The translations under genes were made by a program, and so were the position numbers. 64,000 nt of DNA from G963664935 sp963664935 (lineage in GTDB: Bacteria; Pseudomonadota; Gammaproteobacteria; Methylococcales; G963664935). The stretch spans positions 930,001-994,000 of the forward strand of contig CAXXSE010000006.1 of assembly GCA_963664935.2 (NCBI GenBank), given 5' to 3'. A model generated the notes under the pieces. The model was not told the DNA's origin. It ran no database searches and was given only the letters and a program-made list of their open reading frames with translations. Positions 19,876-29,261 of this stretch are shown piece by piece (positions within the stretch are counted from its first letter, which is position 1; each line of letters starts with the position of its first letter).

Positions 19876-20137
19876 CGATGGCCACACTGTCTCCACCCGA
19901 GACTCAGTGAAATTGAAATTGCTGTGAAGATGCAGTGTACCCGCGGCTAGACGGAAAGACCCCGTGAACCTTTACTATAGCTTTGCACTGGACTTTGAAT
20001 CTACTTGTGTAGGATAGGTGGGAGGCAGTGAAGCGAGGACGCTAGTTCTCGTGGAGCCGACCTTGAAATACCACCCTGGTATATTTAGAGTTCTAACTTA
20101 GGCCCGTAATCCGGGTTGAGGACAGTGTATGGTGGGT

Positions 20138-20180
<43 letters not shown>

Positions 20181-20301
20181 ACGAAGGTGCTCTCAGCATG
20201 GTCGGAAATCATGCAATGAGTGTAAAGGCAAAAGAGCGCTTGACTGCGAGACGGACAAGTCGAGCAGGTACGAAAGTAGGTCTTAGTGATCCGGTGGTTC
20301 T

Positions 20302-20357
<56 letters not shown>

Positions 20358-20386
20358 ACCGCCCAAGAGTTCATATCGACGGCGGT

Positions 20387-20429
<43 letters not shown>

Positions 20430-20431
20430 CT

Positions 20432-20513
<82 letters not shown>

Positions 20514-20630
20514 TGCCGTGGGCGTTTGAGACTTGAGGGAAGCTGCTCCTAGTACGAGAGGACCGGAGTGGACGAACCTCTGGTGTTCCGGTTGTCACGC
20601 CAGTGGCATTGCCGGGTAGCTATGTTCGGA

Positions 20631-20666
<36 letters not shown>

Positions 20667-20949
20667 CTCCCAAGATGAGGTCTCACTGGATCCTGCGAGA
20701 TCCCTGAAGGGCCCTTGAAGACGACAAGGTTGATAGGTCGGGTGTGGACGCGCAGTAATGCGTGAAGCTAACCGATACTAATTGCCCGTGAGGCTTGACC
20801 ATATAACACCCAAGTGGTTTGTGTCGCGATACAATTTTTATCGCGGATGAGTACGAACCTGAGGGTCAGCGATATGATGTTGCGTGTGTACAGATTTTCA
20901 AAGAAGCAAAGAGGCGTTTAGGCAACGGACTAAACCCTTGTGACCAGTT

Positions 20950-21066
20950 TGCCTGGTGGCCATAGCGAGCGTGAACCACCCGATTCCATCTCGACCTCGG
21001 AAGTGAAACCGTTTAGCGCCGATGATAGTGTGGATTTATCCATGTGAAAGTAGGACACTGCCAGGC
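20950..21066 (+). rRNA. rrf: 5S ribosomal RNA
   Basis: About 117 bases from TGCCTGGTGGCCATAGCG to CACTGCCAGGC, with pairing ends (TGCCTGG/CCAGGC) and the conserved CCGATTCCATCTCGACCTCG-like block. It follows the 23S gene by about 150 bases. Confidence 0.95.
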
Positions 21067-21076
21067 TTTTATTCCA

Positions 21077-21108
21077 CCCCTAATTCGACTCGGATTAGGG
21101 GTTTTTTT
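21077..21108 (+). terminator. rrn operon intrinsic terminator
   Basis: The stem CCCCTAAT (21077-21084) pairs with ATTAGGGG (21094-21101) and is followed by seven T. It lies eleven bases after the 5S gene. Confidence 0.9.
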
Positions 21109-21202
21109 CGATTAAATCTAAGCGGTTTAATTCGTTATATCTAAGAAAAGCAAAGTCAGGTAAAGTGAATCTTAATTATTTTAGTCATTCGGTGACTATC
21201 CC

Positions 21203-21388
21203 TTGACGAACGTTATACCTTTTAAGAAACCTTCCCTGAAAGAGAAGGCGAAGGGGAAAACCCTTTGCGGGCACGGTTTTCATAAATGGGCCGTAGACCA
21301 GAAAAAGCAGTTCGATGTAAAACGAGGCAAACTGATTACTGTCCGCAGATGCAAGAGATGCGGCATCACCAAAACAACAGCAACGTAG
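21203..21388 (+). CDS. Small zinc-ribbon-like protein, 61 aa
   Basis: It starts at a TTG (21203) and reads MTNVIPFKKPSLKEKAKGKT, then LCGHGFHKWAVD and, near the end, RRCKRCGITKTTAT. The Cys/His pairs (CGHGFH and CxxC) suggest a one-zinc knuckle similar to DUF1660-type small proteins. It is cytoplasmic, basic and of unknown function. It lies just after the rrn terminator with no obvious partner. The protein at 8030-8200 shares the 'GFH ... CKRCG' layout. Confidence 0.65.
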   Translation: MTNVIPFKKPSLKEKAKGKTLCGHGFHKWAVDQKKQFDVKRGKLITVRRCKRCGITKTTAT

Positions 21389-21506
21389 CCGTGATTACTT
21401 TCCGTCTTTTTTAGGACTACGCAAAGCAAGGTTGGCGTATTGGTTTTTGTAAGATCTATTGACTTGTAGCAAAGTAGAAAGGGACTAAATCGATAGGGCT
21501 ATTTTT

Positions 21507-21842
21507 TTACCAGCTGAAAATGACCCACTGCGGAACCTGTAAACCTTGCTCCAAATCACTACGTCTAACGTCCATGTTGCCATCGCCATCGGTATCGAGT
21601 AGATAATAAGATGGACCTGCGTCTGGGACGATTTTTATCATATACAGTTTTCCGTTGACCCGATATTCTTGTATCGTTTTTTCGCCTTGGCGGATGATGG
21701 TAATGTCAGGGTCGAGATTTTCACCGCTTTCCAATGGCGGAGGAAGATCCGGTGGCTCAGGGAAAGGGACCGGTGCGGGATCGTCTTCAGCGAAAAGGAT
21801 CCCTGGAATTAATAGCCAAATCAGAGTAGCGAAACGCGGCAT
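21507..21842 (-). CDS. DUF2782-family exported protein
   Basis: This 111-residue protein has an N-terminal signal (MPRFATLIWLLIPGILFAED), a Pro-rich linker, and a compact domain. That domain runs ITIIRQGEKTIQEYRVNGKL, then DAGPSYYLLDTDGDGNMDVR and ends VPQWVIFSW. This is the DUF2782 pattern: 'EYR.NGKLY', 'YYLxDxDGDG' and a terminal Trp. The family occurs in gammaproteobacteria, often near polA, and its function is unknown. The product should be periplasmic. Confidence 0.75.
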   Translation of the reverse strand: MPRFATLIWLLIPGILFAEDDPAPVPFPEPPDLPPPLESGENLDPDITIIRQGEKTIQEYRVNGKLYMIKIVPDAGPSYYLLDTDGDGNMDVRRSDLEQGLQVPQWVIFSW

Positions 21843-22067
21843 GGTAAAAATCTTAAAGTTAGAACGAATTCGCTAATGATATTATATATTCGGTGTAGTT
21901 TCCCAGTGTTAGTTTTGGTAAAAGCGATCCATTCGCGATTTACTATGCCGATGTAAAAAGACGGTGCCGGTGGTGTGAGAAGGGATCGACAACCAAGTTT
22001 CAGAGGTTGGCGTCAAGTTGTGTGTGAAAATTGTTCCGTGATCGCCTCATTTTTCTCGCGCGGACGC

Positions 22068-22274
22068 CTAGAACGGAAGGATTCCGCTTTGGTTTAGAAT
22101 CCTGCGTTCGGCAAGGCTTTCACTTATGACGCGCTTGGCATTATGCGAGCATTTTCCGCATTGGGTGCTGGCCCCGAGTTCTTTCGATAGTTCCGATAAA
22201 CTGGAAACTTTCTGTTTCAATACCAAGTTTCGAATTTGCGTGTCGGTAATATTTTTGCAGATGCAAATGTACAT
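22068..22274 (-). CDS. bfd: Bacterioferritin-associated ferredoxin
   Basis: This 68-residue BFD-like [2Fe-2S] protein has the N-terminal pair MYICICKNITDTQI and the second pair STQCGKCSHNAKRV, giving the C-x-C ... C-x2-C cluster ligands. Bfd reduces the iron core of bacterioferritin so iron can be released. A Fur-box-like sequence lies 40-64 bases upstream of the start, which fits iron-starvation induction. No bacterioferritin gene is adjacent. Confidence 0.85.
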   Translation of the reverse strand: MYICICKNITDTQIRNLVLKQKVSSLSELSKELGASTQCGKCSHNAKRVISESLAERRILNQSGILPF

Positions 22275-22314
22275 AAAAGTTGAGCCGATATTCGATTAAG
22301 TTAAAAGATAACAC

Positions 22315-22338
22315 AAATGAGAATGATTATCAATAATG
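22315..22338. promoter_or_regulatory. Fur box upstream of bfd
   Basis: The sequence AATGAGAATGATTATCAATA is a close match to the palindromic Fur consensus GATAATGATAATCATTATC. It lies between bfd (minus strand) and the plus-strand gene at 22465, so it may act on either, most likely on bfd. Confidence 0.7.
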
Positions 22339-22464
22339 TTAGCAACAATTAATCGTTGTTTTGTCTTGTGGTTTATCTGACAAGCAGAAGGGTAGGGCAA
22401 TAAATTCTCAAATTCCGTATACTAGTACGCAAATTTTCAACAAGCTCTACCCTGGGAAAATACA

Positions 22465-22989
22465 ATGGCTGAAATCCAATACGAAGTGCGTGAACGCGAT
22501 TTAATGGCGTTCAATGAATATCAACTGCAATATTCCAAGGAAATGCAATTGTCGATTCGCCGGAATCAATCCAGGGTCCCCGGTCTTATGGTTTTCATTG
22601 CTCTTTTTTACTGGTTTTATTATCAAGACGTCTTTACTTCTTTTTATATCGCGGTGATTGGTGTGTTGTGGGGACTTTTGGTGCCTGTTTACATTCGTTG
22701 GAATATACTGAATTCCATAAGGAAAAAATATACTGACGCGGACAAAGAGAAAATTCTAGGCAACTACACCTTGCGGTTGGAGCCGAAAGTTTTGATCGAA
22801 ATTTCGCCCCATGGCGAGAATAGCGTCGAATGGTCGGAAGTCTTACGAATGGCGGCGACGAAAAAACACGCATTTATTTATGTTGGGGTCAACGAAGCGT
22901 TAATTATCCCTAAAAAAACCGTAAAAAAAGGAAGTTTCCGCGAGTTCGTCAACCGAGCTAACGAACTCATGGAAGCCGCGGTTGGGTAA
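22465..22989 (+). CDS. YcxB-like membrane protein
   Basis: This 174-residue protein has two adjacent membrane helices (PGLMVFIALFYWFYYQ and FYIAVIGVLWGLLVPVYIRW). A C-terminal soluble domain follows (YTLRLEPKVLIEISPHGENS, then FIYVGVNEALIIPKKTVK). The order of two TMs followed by a PH-like domain fits the YcxB family, whose role is unknown. The start is an ATG after a GGGAAAA segment. It is convergent with the RND gene across 16 bases. Confidence 0.65.
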   Translation: MAEIQYEVRERDLMAFNEYQLQYSKEMQLSIRRNQSRVPGLMVFIALFYWFYYQDVFTSFYIAVIGVLWGLLVPVYIRWNILNSIRKKYTDADKEKILGNYTLRLEPKVLIEISPHGENSVEWSEVLRMAATKKHAFIYVGVNEALIIPKKTVKKGSFREFVNRANELMEAAVG

Positions 22990-23005
22990 GAAATTTTCAG
23001 ACGAG

Positions 23006-26000
23006 CTATAAACCGTCGGGGGCTCTCTGATTAAGGTGACTGAAGGGCATACTAAGGCGGTAAAGCAAGGGGACGACCAGCAATGTTAGGGTTGCCGAAA
23101 ATATCAGCCCCCAAACAATTGCCGTTGCCACCGGCCCCCATATCAGCGATTTTCCACCGAGGCCCGTGGCGAGGGAAAATAATCCGGCGATGGTTGTTAG
23201 CGTGGTGATAATAATGGGGATCACGCGTCGACGGGCGGCATAAATCGTAGCATGCAATACCGACATGCCGGCATTCAATCGTGAGTTTGCCGCTGAAATC
23301 AGCACGATCGCAGCATTAACGGCGATACCGGCAAGAGCGACTACACCGTAAAGTGTAAAGAGGCTTAATGGATTTTGGGTAATCAGGAGACCGATGACCA
23401 CTCCCGTGAAGGCCATTGGGATAGCTGACAAGATCATCAGTGGTTGTATATAGCTTTTGAATTGGGTCCCAAGAATCAAATACATCAATCCAAACCCGAA
23501 CAAGAAAAGTACCATAATGGCATCCAGGCTTTCTTGTATATCATCGAATTCGCCGGTAAAGTCCAGGCTGAGATCCGGATACCGGTCCGCGATATCTCCC
23601 CATTCCCTCCTAATATAATCATTAGCCTGAACGGTATCCATGAGCGATTTATCCAAATCCGCTTCGATGGTAATCGTGCGTCGAAAATTATAGTGGCGTA
23701 AATTACCTAAACCTTTCGTCGTCTCTACTTCCAGCAGTTCTCTGAGAGCGATCAAGCCACCGTCCGGGAGAGGCAAATTGTAATCCAGTAAAGAATCAAT
23801 GGTCTGGAAGGATGCTTTGCGGGCGACAACACGGACTTCCAGTTTTTCACCTTCATGCTGTATGTCGGCAACGATTTCGCCGTCTACCAGGAGGCGTATA
23901 GTTCGGCCGATCGTTTCCGGGCTGATACGAACCTGACGGATAGCCTCTTCATCCAAGTGGAGGACCAGCTCTCGTCTTCCCAGGCTGGAATCGTCGGTGA
24001 TATCGAGAAACGCGGGTTGACGCGTTAAGATCTGCTTGAGATCGTCGGCTGCTTTACGCAATGTAGGATAGTGATCTCCACGCACTTTAACGCTTATCGG
24101 CCTTGCCGTCGGTGGACCACCGGCGAGTTTTAAAAAGGAAATATTCTCCGCGCCGGGTACCGAAGTGACGCTATGGCGCATATCTTCGATGATGTCTTCA
24201 ACCGATCGCATGCCTTTTCTTTCGGGCTGCAAACCAATCAAAATTTGACCGTAGCGCTCGCCCAGGAGAGGTTCCATTTCTGTAAATAAAATACCCGCAT
24301 AACTGACGATACCACGAGCATCACCAACCCGTATGTGGTTACGCACCCGGCGTTCTACTTCGCGAACCTTGTCCATGGTATTTTGCAGCGGTGTTGACGG
24401 TGGCATTTCAACGTTGACATAAATGAGACGCAGGGTATCGCTGGCAAAGAAATCCATTTTGATAAAGCCACCCGAGACCATTCCCGTGGCCAACGATAAA
24501 AGTACCAAAACGGACACAAGAACGCGGCTTGGATAGCGCAAAACCTTAATGAGGATTTGGGTATATCGAATTTGAATCCAATGGGTTACACGTCTGCGGA
24601 TTTCGTGGACTCGGGATGGACGGTCAAAATTAATACGCAATGCCATGATGTGCGAGGGCAACATCCAATAGGCTTCTATCAAACTAATCGCAAGAGCGAC
24701 CGAGACAACCAGGGGAATAATGAGCATGAAGTCGCCGAGGATGCCGGGTAGAAGCATGAGTGGAAGGAATGCTGCCATGGTAGTCAGTACAGCGGTAGTA
24801 ACCGGTGCGAATACTTCTTTTAGAGCGCCTAATGTCGCGCTGATCGTATCCATTCCATGCAGGAGCCTTTGATAAATTGCCTCGACAACCACAACTGCGT
24901 CATCCACTAGCATCCCCAACACGATTACTATCGCGAGCAACACGGAAACATTTAAGGTTTGCCCAAGGTTTGCGAGTATCCAAAAGGTACCAGCCAGGAT
25001 AAAGGGGATGCCTATGGTGGTCAGGATGGCGATACGCAGCCCCAAAAACGCCCAGGTTACAATAAGGACGAACACTAATCCGAATAGCGCGTTGGTTTGC
25101 ATAACCCGTAAAGCTTCCCGAGTAATCTGGGACTGATCGTCAACCAGAGTCAAGCGGACTCCGGTGCTGTTACTGAATCTATTGCGGTTTTCAACATATT
25201 GGTTAATGCGATCAACCAATTTCAAGGTATTCGCACCGGCTTTTTTCATGACGGCGAGGATGATAGCCGGCCGATCTTCAAAGGAAACTAATTGTTGCGC
25301 TTTTTCCTGATCCCGAAATACCTCGGCTATTGACTCTAACGGGACTTCACCCTCAGCGGTGTGAACGGGTAGTTTGGCCAGGTAACCCGGGGCACTGTCC
25401 GTACCAACCAGTCGTACCAGCCATTGCTCGGCGCCAAAGGTAATACTTCCGGCGGCGGTATCTTTAAAATAGAGTGAGACCGTTTCGGCGAGATCGGAGG
25501 GTGCGAGTCCCATCGATTCGACCAACTCAGGAATAAATCGGACCTGTAATTCGGGATCGTTAAGCCCGCGAGGATCAACACGGTCGACACCGATAATACG
25601 TTCAAGATCGTTTTCGATATTGTGCGCTTGCCGTCGAAGTACTTCGTCATCGGCCGCGCCGGCAACTACTAAAGTCGCGACCGGATAGGCATTGGAGCTG
25701 GTGACCTCTAAGATAACCGGTGTTTCCACCTCGTCCGGTAATTCACCTTCCTTGTTTCGGATCTCGCGGCGCAGATCGTTGACTCTTTTGTCGAACATCC
25801 GGTTGCCGATATCCTCAAAACGCACTAGCAAACTGGATACACCCTCGCGGCTGGTGCTGGAAATAAATTTGATATCGCGAACGCTTCGAATGGCGTCTTC
25901 CAATGGGTTGGTCACTCGTTTTTCTACATCCAGGGCCGCGGCGCCTGGGAATACGGTAGTGACGACGATCCAATTAAAGTTTATTTCCGGATCTTGTTCC

Positions 26001-26095
26001 CGAGGCAACATACTATAACTAAAAAAGCCTACGACCAGTACGAGTCCGAAGAGCAGATTGGCTAATATATGGTTTTTTAGAAATTCGCTCAGCAT
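23006..26095 (-). CDS. RND-family efflux pump, inner-membrane subunit
   Basis: This 1029-residue protein has the duplicated RND layout: a first TM helix (LANLLFGLVLVVGFFSYSML), a large periplasmic loop with 'PREQDPEINFNW', six TMs, a second TM7 and loop, and five more TMs. The proton-relay pair is present in GMLVDDAVVVVEAIY (two Asp). The C-terminal half has LYGVVALAGIAVNAAIVLIS. The ATG shares one base with the stop of the adaptor gene upstream (TAATG), so the two form an operon. Substrate cannot be inferred; the sequence is of the general HAE-1-like type. No outer-membrane factor gene is adjacent. Confidence 0.9.
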   Translation of the reverse strand: MLSEFLKNHILANLLFGLVLVVGFFSYSMLPREQDPEINFNWIVVTTVFPGAAALDVEKRVTNPLEDAIRSVRDIKFISSTSREGVSSLLVRFEDIGNRMFDKRVNDLRREIRNKEGELPDEVETPVILEVTSSNAYPVATLVVAGAADDEVLRRQAHNIENDLERIIGVDRVDPRGLNDPELQVRFIPELVESMGLAPSDLAETVSLYFKDTAAGSITFGAEQWLVRLVGTDSAPGYLAKLPVHTAEGEVPLESIAEVFRDQEKAQQLVSFEDRPAIILAVMKKAGANTLKLVDRINQYVENRNRFSNSTGVRLTLVDDQSQITREALRVMQTNALFGLVFVLIVTWAFLGLRIAILTTIGIPFILAGTFWILANLGQTLNVSVLLAIVIVLGMLVDDAVVVVEAIYQRLLHGMDTISATLGALKEVFAPVTTAVLTTMAAFLPLMLLPGILGDFMLIIPLVVSVALAISLIEAYWMLPSHIMALRINFDRPSRVHEIRRRVTHWIQIRYTQILIKVLRYPSRVLVSVLVLLSLATGMVSGGFIKMDFFASDTLRLIYVNVEMPPSTPLQNTMDKVREVERRVRNHIRVGDARGIVSYAGILFTEMEPLLGERYGQILIGLQPERKGMRSVEDIIEDMRHSVTSVPGAENISFLKLAGGPPTARPISVKVRGDHYPTLRKAADDLKQILTRQPAFLDITDDSSLGRRELVLHLDEEAIRQVRISPETIGRTIRLLVDGEIVADIQHEGEKLEVRVVARKASFQTIDSLLDYNLPLPDGGLIALRELLEVETTKGLGNLRHYNFRRTITIEADLDKSLMDTVQANDYIRREWGDIADRYPDLSLDFTGEFDDIQESLDAIMVLFLFGFGLMYLILGTQFKSYIQPLMILSAIPMAFTGVVIGLLITQNPLSLFTLYGVVALAGIAVNAAIVLISAANSRLNAGMSVLHATIYAARRRVIPIIITTLTTIAGLFSLATGLGGKSLIWGPVATAIVWGLIFSATLTLLVVPLLYRLSMPFSHLNQRAPDGL

Positions 26096-27114
26096 TATTC
26101 TGATTTGCGCTTAATCGGATCGCCGTCTTGTAGCCCGGCGTGTCCCTCGACGATGATCGCTGTATCCGAAGGAAGCGATGCAGTGGAATTTCGCCCGGCC
26201 AGAGCGTCTTTGACGGAGGTGAAATGGGCGAAACCCTCTCGAGCGATAAAAACACCGATTTGCTTGTTGCGGCGTACAAATACGCGTGCGGGGAGTACAC
26301 GCTGACCTGATTGCCATTGCAACCTTCCTCTGATGCCGGGTCGTGTTTTTATTCCGATAAAGGTGAGCCGAATTTCTTGATCTCGTGAATCGGTATCCAC
26401 GGCAGGCACAATCGCGCGTAACGACACGGGATAATATTCGCCGTCGAATTCAAATTTGATAGTTTCCGCAGATTGAAGATCATTGATAGCGGTAGGCCGA
26501 ATACGGGCGCTGATTTCGACATTATCGGTGTCCACAAGTTGGAACATGGGTTGATCATGCATTGCCATGGCGCCTGTTTGGGCGAGACGCTGGGTCACCG
26601 CACCCCTAAAAGGCGCACGGATACTGCATTTCGTTATCGTACGCAGAGCAAGCTCTACGATTGCCTTTTGCTCTTCCCGGCGCGCCAAAAGGGCATAGAG
26701 TTCCGCATTGCGTTGGTCCAGTTGTTCGGCGGATATATTGTTTGTATTTTCCAGTTGGCGCGCTCTTTTAAGGCGTTGTTCAGCCAATATTTTTTGTGAT
26801 TTTAAGCGTTTTTGCACCGCAATCTTTTGACGGTGGGCAATATGGTAATCATCGCATTCGAGCTTAGCTAGAATAGTGTTTTTATCGACGACGTCACCAA
26901 CCTCGTGTCGTATTTCCAGGATAGGGGCATTGATCTCCGCGCTGATTGTCGTATCGTTGAGGCTGATAACCATCGCCGGAGCTGATTTACCTATAACCGT
27001 GGCCAATTTCGAAAAGGCCATAGTGCGAACGGGTACCGGTGTGTTCTGGATATCGGCCAGCGCCCAACTTGATGCCAGCAGCAACATCTGAGCAGCGAAT
27101 AGATTAAATGACAT
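26095..27114 (-). CDS. RND efflux periplasmic adaptor subunit
   Basis: This 339-residue membrane-fusion protein has a cleavable-type signal (MSFNLFAAQMLLLASSWALA) and a lipoyl half-domain (ISAEINAPILEIRHEVGDVV) near residue 60. A coiled-coil hairpin rich in Gln, Lys and Arg (roughly residues 95-150) follows, then the second lipoyl half (IRAPFRGAVTQRLAQTGAMA) and a beta-barrel domain. It links the inner-membrane pump at 23006-26095 to an outer-membrane channel. It is the first gene of the pair. Confidence 0.85.
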   Translation of the reverse strand: MSFNLFAAQMLLLASSWALADIQNTPVPVRTMAFSKLATVIGKSAPAMVISLNDTTISAEINAPILEIRHEVGDVVDKNTILAKLECDDYHIAHRQKIAVQKRLKSQKILAEQRLKRARQLENTNNISAEQLDQRNAELYALLARREEQKAIVELALRTITKCSIRAPFRGAVTQRLAQTGAMAMHDQPMFQLVDTDNVEISARIRPTAINDLQSAETIKFEFDGEYYPVSLRAIVPAVDTDSRDQEIRLTFIGIKTRPGIRGRLQWQSGQRVLPARVFVRRNKQIGVFIAREGFAHFTSVKDALAGRNSTASLPSDTAIIVEGHAGLQDGDPIKRKSE

Positions 27115-27776
27115 GATGTATTTATTAGGGATCTTTGTACTCTGTATTATAGGTTTTTTGCAATGTAGACCCGTGAAAAAGATGAAAGAGTGACCTGGTT
27201 CTCAATTTTTACAAATAAATCTGCTTCAATTAAAGGGTCAAATTTATTATTTGTAGACTTTATTCAGTATTTGTTGATACAACCCAAATTGGTATAACGA
27301 CATTTTGATATCATTTAGAGAAGTGAATATTACGATAGCGCAGTTGCCAAAGAGGATTGACTCAATTCTTCCTTTGACGCGTGATTTTTCTTTGATCCTG
27401 GAGGTCAAGACATGAACGGACGATCTTTTTAACCCCAAACTCCCATTACAGGAGATAATACAGCTTCAGTGTCCGAAATGTATCGGGAAAAAGTCAAAGA
27501 AGCCGAAAAAGACAACAAAAATACTCCCCGGTCACATCCTGATGCCAATGAATATGAGGAAGTGTCTAGGGTTGTCGGCCTTTCCATGAATTAGTAAGGA
27601 AGCCCCCCGGGCCGGATTGAGCACCGGCAATGACAAGAAACACGGGAGCTAAGGCTTGCTCCTTGGTTCGTTTTCCCCGTTCCCGTTCTCCTATGAATTG
27701 GCGTAACGCCCTTTTCACGAAGATTCCCTGCGTTCGTTTATCGGATTGTACCGGTTGATATCCTCAAGGCCGTTGC
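27115..27776. other. Gap between the RND operon and the IS
   Basis: About 660 bases with no confident gene. A minus-strand frame at 27247-27438 has no recognisable motif. A small plus-strand frame with an internal stop is described separately. The last ~180 bases before the IS have no coding signal. Confidence 0.4.
27412..27594 (+). pseudogene. Small ORF with strong RBS and an early in-frame stop
   Basis: A good ribosome binding site (CTGGAGG) precedes the ATG at 27412. The frame reads MNGRSF, then TAA at 27430-27432, then continues PQTPITGDNTASVSEMYREK and on to a stop at 27592-27594. If the TAA were a sense codon the product would be 60 residues, hydrophilic and charged. I do not recognise it. 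Either the short leader peptide MNGRSF is all that is made or the gene is newly broken. Confidence 0.25.
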
Positions 27777-29192
27777 AGTCTATTCCAATCTATAAATGGC
27801 CCTGAAACAGAGGGGTAGAGAATCTACCTGAAGAGGCAAATCAGGCAATACTCCGCTCCTGCTCAAAGATGGTTTTGAAAAGTTTACGTTTGGCCTCATT
27901 CATCTGTTTGACTGCGTCATTGTCGCTGATTGAGAAGGCAATTGCATCCAGTTTTTTAAAGGTGGTTCCCAGTTTGAGATATTGGTTTGCATCAGGTAAT
28001 GATTTGAGCTTCTCGTAGGGTGTCATCATTAACTTGTAGGGATAGCTCTTTTTCACCTTTCCTTTGTTGTCTTCTTTTGGGACAGGAAAAAAGCAAGGAC
28101 GATGGAAGTTGATATAGGGGTTGAAATACTCTCTGTGAAATTCATTAAGTTGAGGCGCCCAGTACCCCGGGATATGGTCGTACCCCAGATGTTTGCAGAT
28201 GATGGTTCCGTTCTTGGACTCGGCGAGTGCATTGTCGTTGGAATGGCGTGGGCGTGATTTGGTCAGGTCAATATGGAGCTTTCCGAGCAGTTTTGCCACG
28301 GTATGATTGATGTATTCCGAACCGTTATCCGCGTGAAATGCCAGGATGACAAAAGGGAAGATTTCGATCAGCATCTCCAGGACCGGAATCATGAAACGCT
28401 CAGTAATCCGTTCTACGGAGAATATACATTCAAATTGCGTGACTTCATCAACCGCATTGATATGGTAAACCCCTTTGATCCCATCCAGGTCGCCCTGATG
28501 GACTGTGTCGATCCGTAGAAAGCCTGGTTTACCTTCTGAATTGGGTTTTCGTCGCTCGCCTATCTGAGAGCGTTTTGAAGCGGTTTTATCAAACTGGCGG
28601 CGCTGTCGTTGATAACACGTAGAATGACGAAGATTATAGAGATGGGCAACCGAAATCTTTGCTAAGCGCTCATAGCGATAATCCTCATAGATCAAAAGCA
28701 TCCGCTCACAGATCTTCTTGGTGGCTGCACCGCAGAGTGTCCCATGGAGCTTGTCGGTCTCAGCTAACAGCACTGCGTCCTCAGGGCGGTAGAAGCGTTC
28801 AAATCCCGATGCTGTACGCTGTTGGCGCTTGATGTATCCGGTTTTTTTGTATTGCTGTACCAGCCGTTTCACTTGCCGTGGAGAATAGCCACTCACCTGC
28901 TCCAGATAGCGGATGATCAATCCCTTACCGTTCTTGCTGCAAGAGATATAACTGAATTTGACCAATGTACGCCGAATCCACTGGTAGCGCTCTTCCTTGT
29001 TGGTAATTGAAAACTCAACCTCCACAGTTCCTTCGAGAAAGATGCGGACGTCATCCAATGTTTTTATCTTTTTGTCACTCATATAGATCACCATAGGTGA
29101 CCATCATGAGCAGAAATTACTCCTCAGGTACAGGGCCGTTTCACGTTGGAATCACGGCTCCCGTTCAGGGCCATTTCATATTGGACAAGACT
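27777..29192 (-). mobile_element. Insertion sequence, 1416 bp, with terminal inverted repeats and 5-bp target duplication
   Basis: The left end starts AGTCTATTCCAATCTATAAA and the complement of the right end starts AGTCTTGTCCAATATGAAAT; both continue into TGGCCCTGAA, giving imperfect ~29-base inverted repeats. GTTGC is present on both sides (27772-27776 and 29193-29197) as a 5-base target duplication. The single transposase gene runs on the minus strand. The right end has an internal second copy of the CAGGGCC-TTTCA motif at about 29137. The element is complete and ends 69 bases before the amrS-like gene. The same ends occur in the two MITEs at 39790 and 57542. Confidence 0.88.
27841..29082 (-). 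CDS. DDE (integrase-core) transposase
   Basis: I choose the ATG at 29082 (MSDKKIKTLDDV), preceded by GGTGAT, over the start at 29094. The 413 residues begin with a helix-turn-helix region (LEQVSGYSPRQVKRLVQQYK) and continue to an rve integrase core. The catalytic triad is visible as Asp in FLRIDTVHQGD, Asp in AFHADNGSEYINH and Glu in ALAESKNGTII. The layout is IS481/ISNCY-like; I do not assign a family with certainty. It is intact and probably acts on its own ends and on the two MITEs. Confidence 0.85.
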   Translation of the reverse strand: MSDKKIKTLDDVRIFLEGTVEVEFSITNKEERYQWIRRTLVKFSYISCSKNGKGLIIRYLEQVSGYSPRQVKRLVQQYKKTGYIKRQQRTASGFERFYRPEDAVLLAETDKLHGTLCGAATKKICERMLLIYEDYRYERLAKISVAHLYNLRHSTCYQRQRRQFDKTASKRSQIGERRKPNSEGKPGFLRIDTVHQGDLDGIKGVYHINAVDEVTQFECIFSVERITERFMIPVLEMLIEIFPFVILAFHADNGSEYINHTVAKLLGKLHIDLTKSRPRHSNDNALAESKNGTIICKHLGYDHIPGYWAPQLNEFHREYFNPYINFHRPCFFPVPKEDNKGKVKKSYPYKLMMTPYEKLKSLPDANQYLKLGTTFKKLDAIAFSISDNDAVKQMNEAKRKLFKTIFEQERSIA

Positions 29193-29261
29193 GTTGCTGG
29201 CTTTCAAACTCATGTGGCACTATAATCGTTGCCCTATGATTTCGTATAGTAATTTAACCCT

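Noticed and set aside
27247..27438. 63-residue minus-strand ORF
   Set aside because: No recognisable motif and no good start; probably noncoding.
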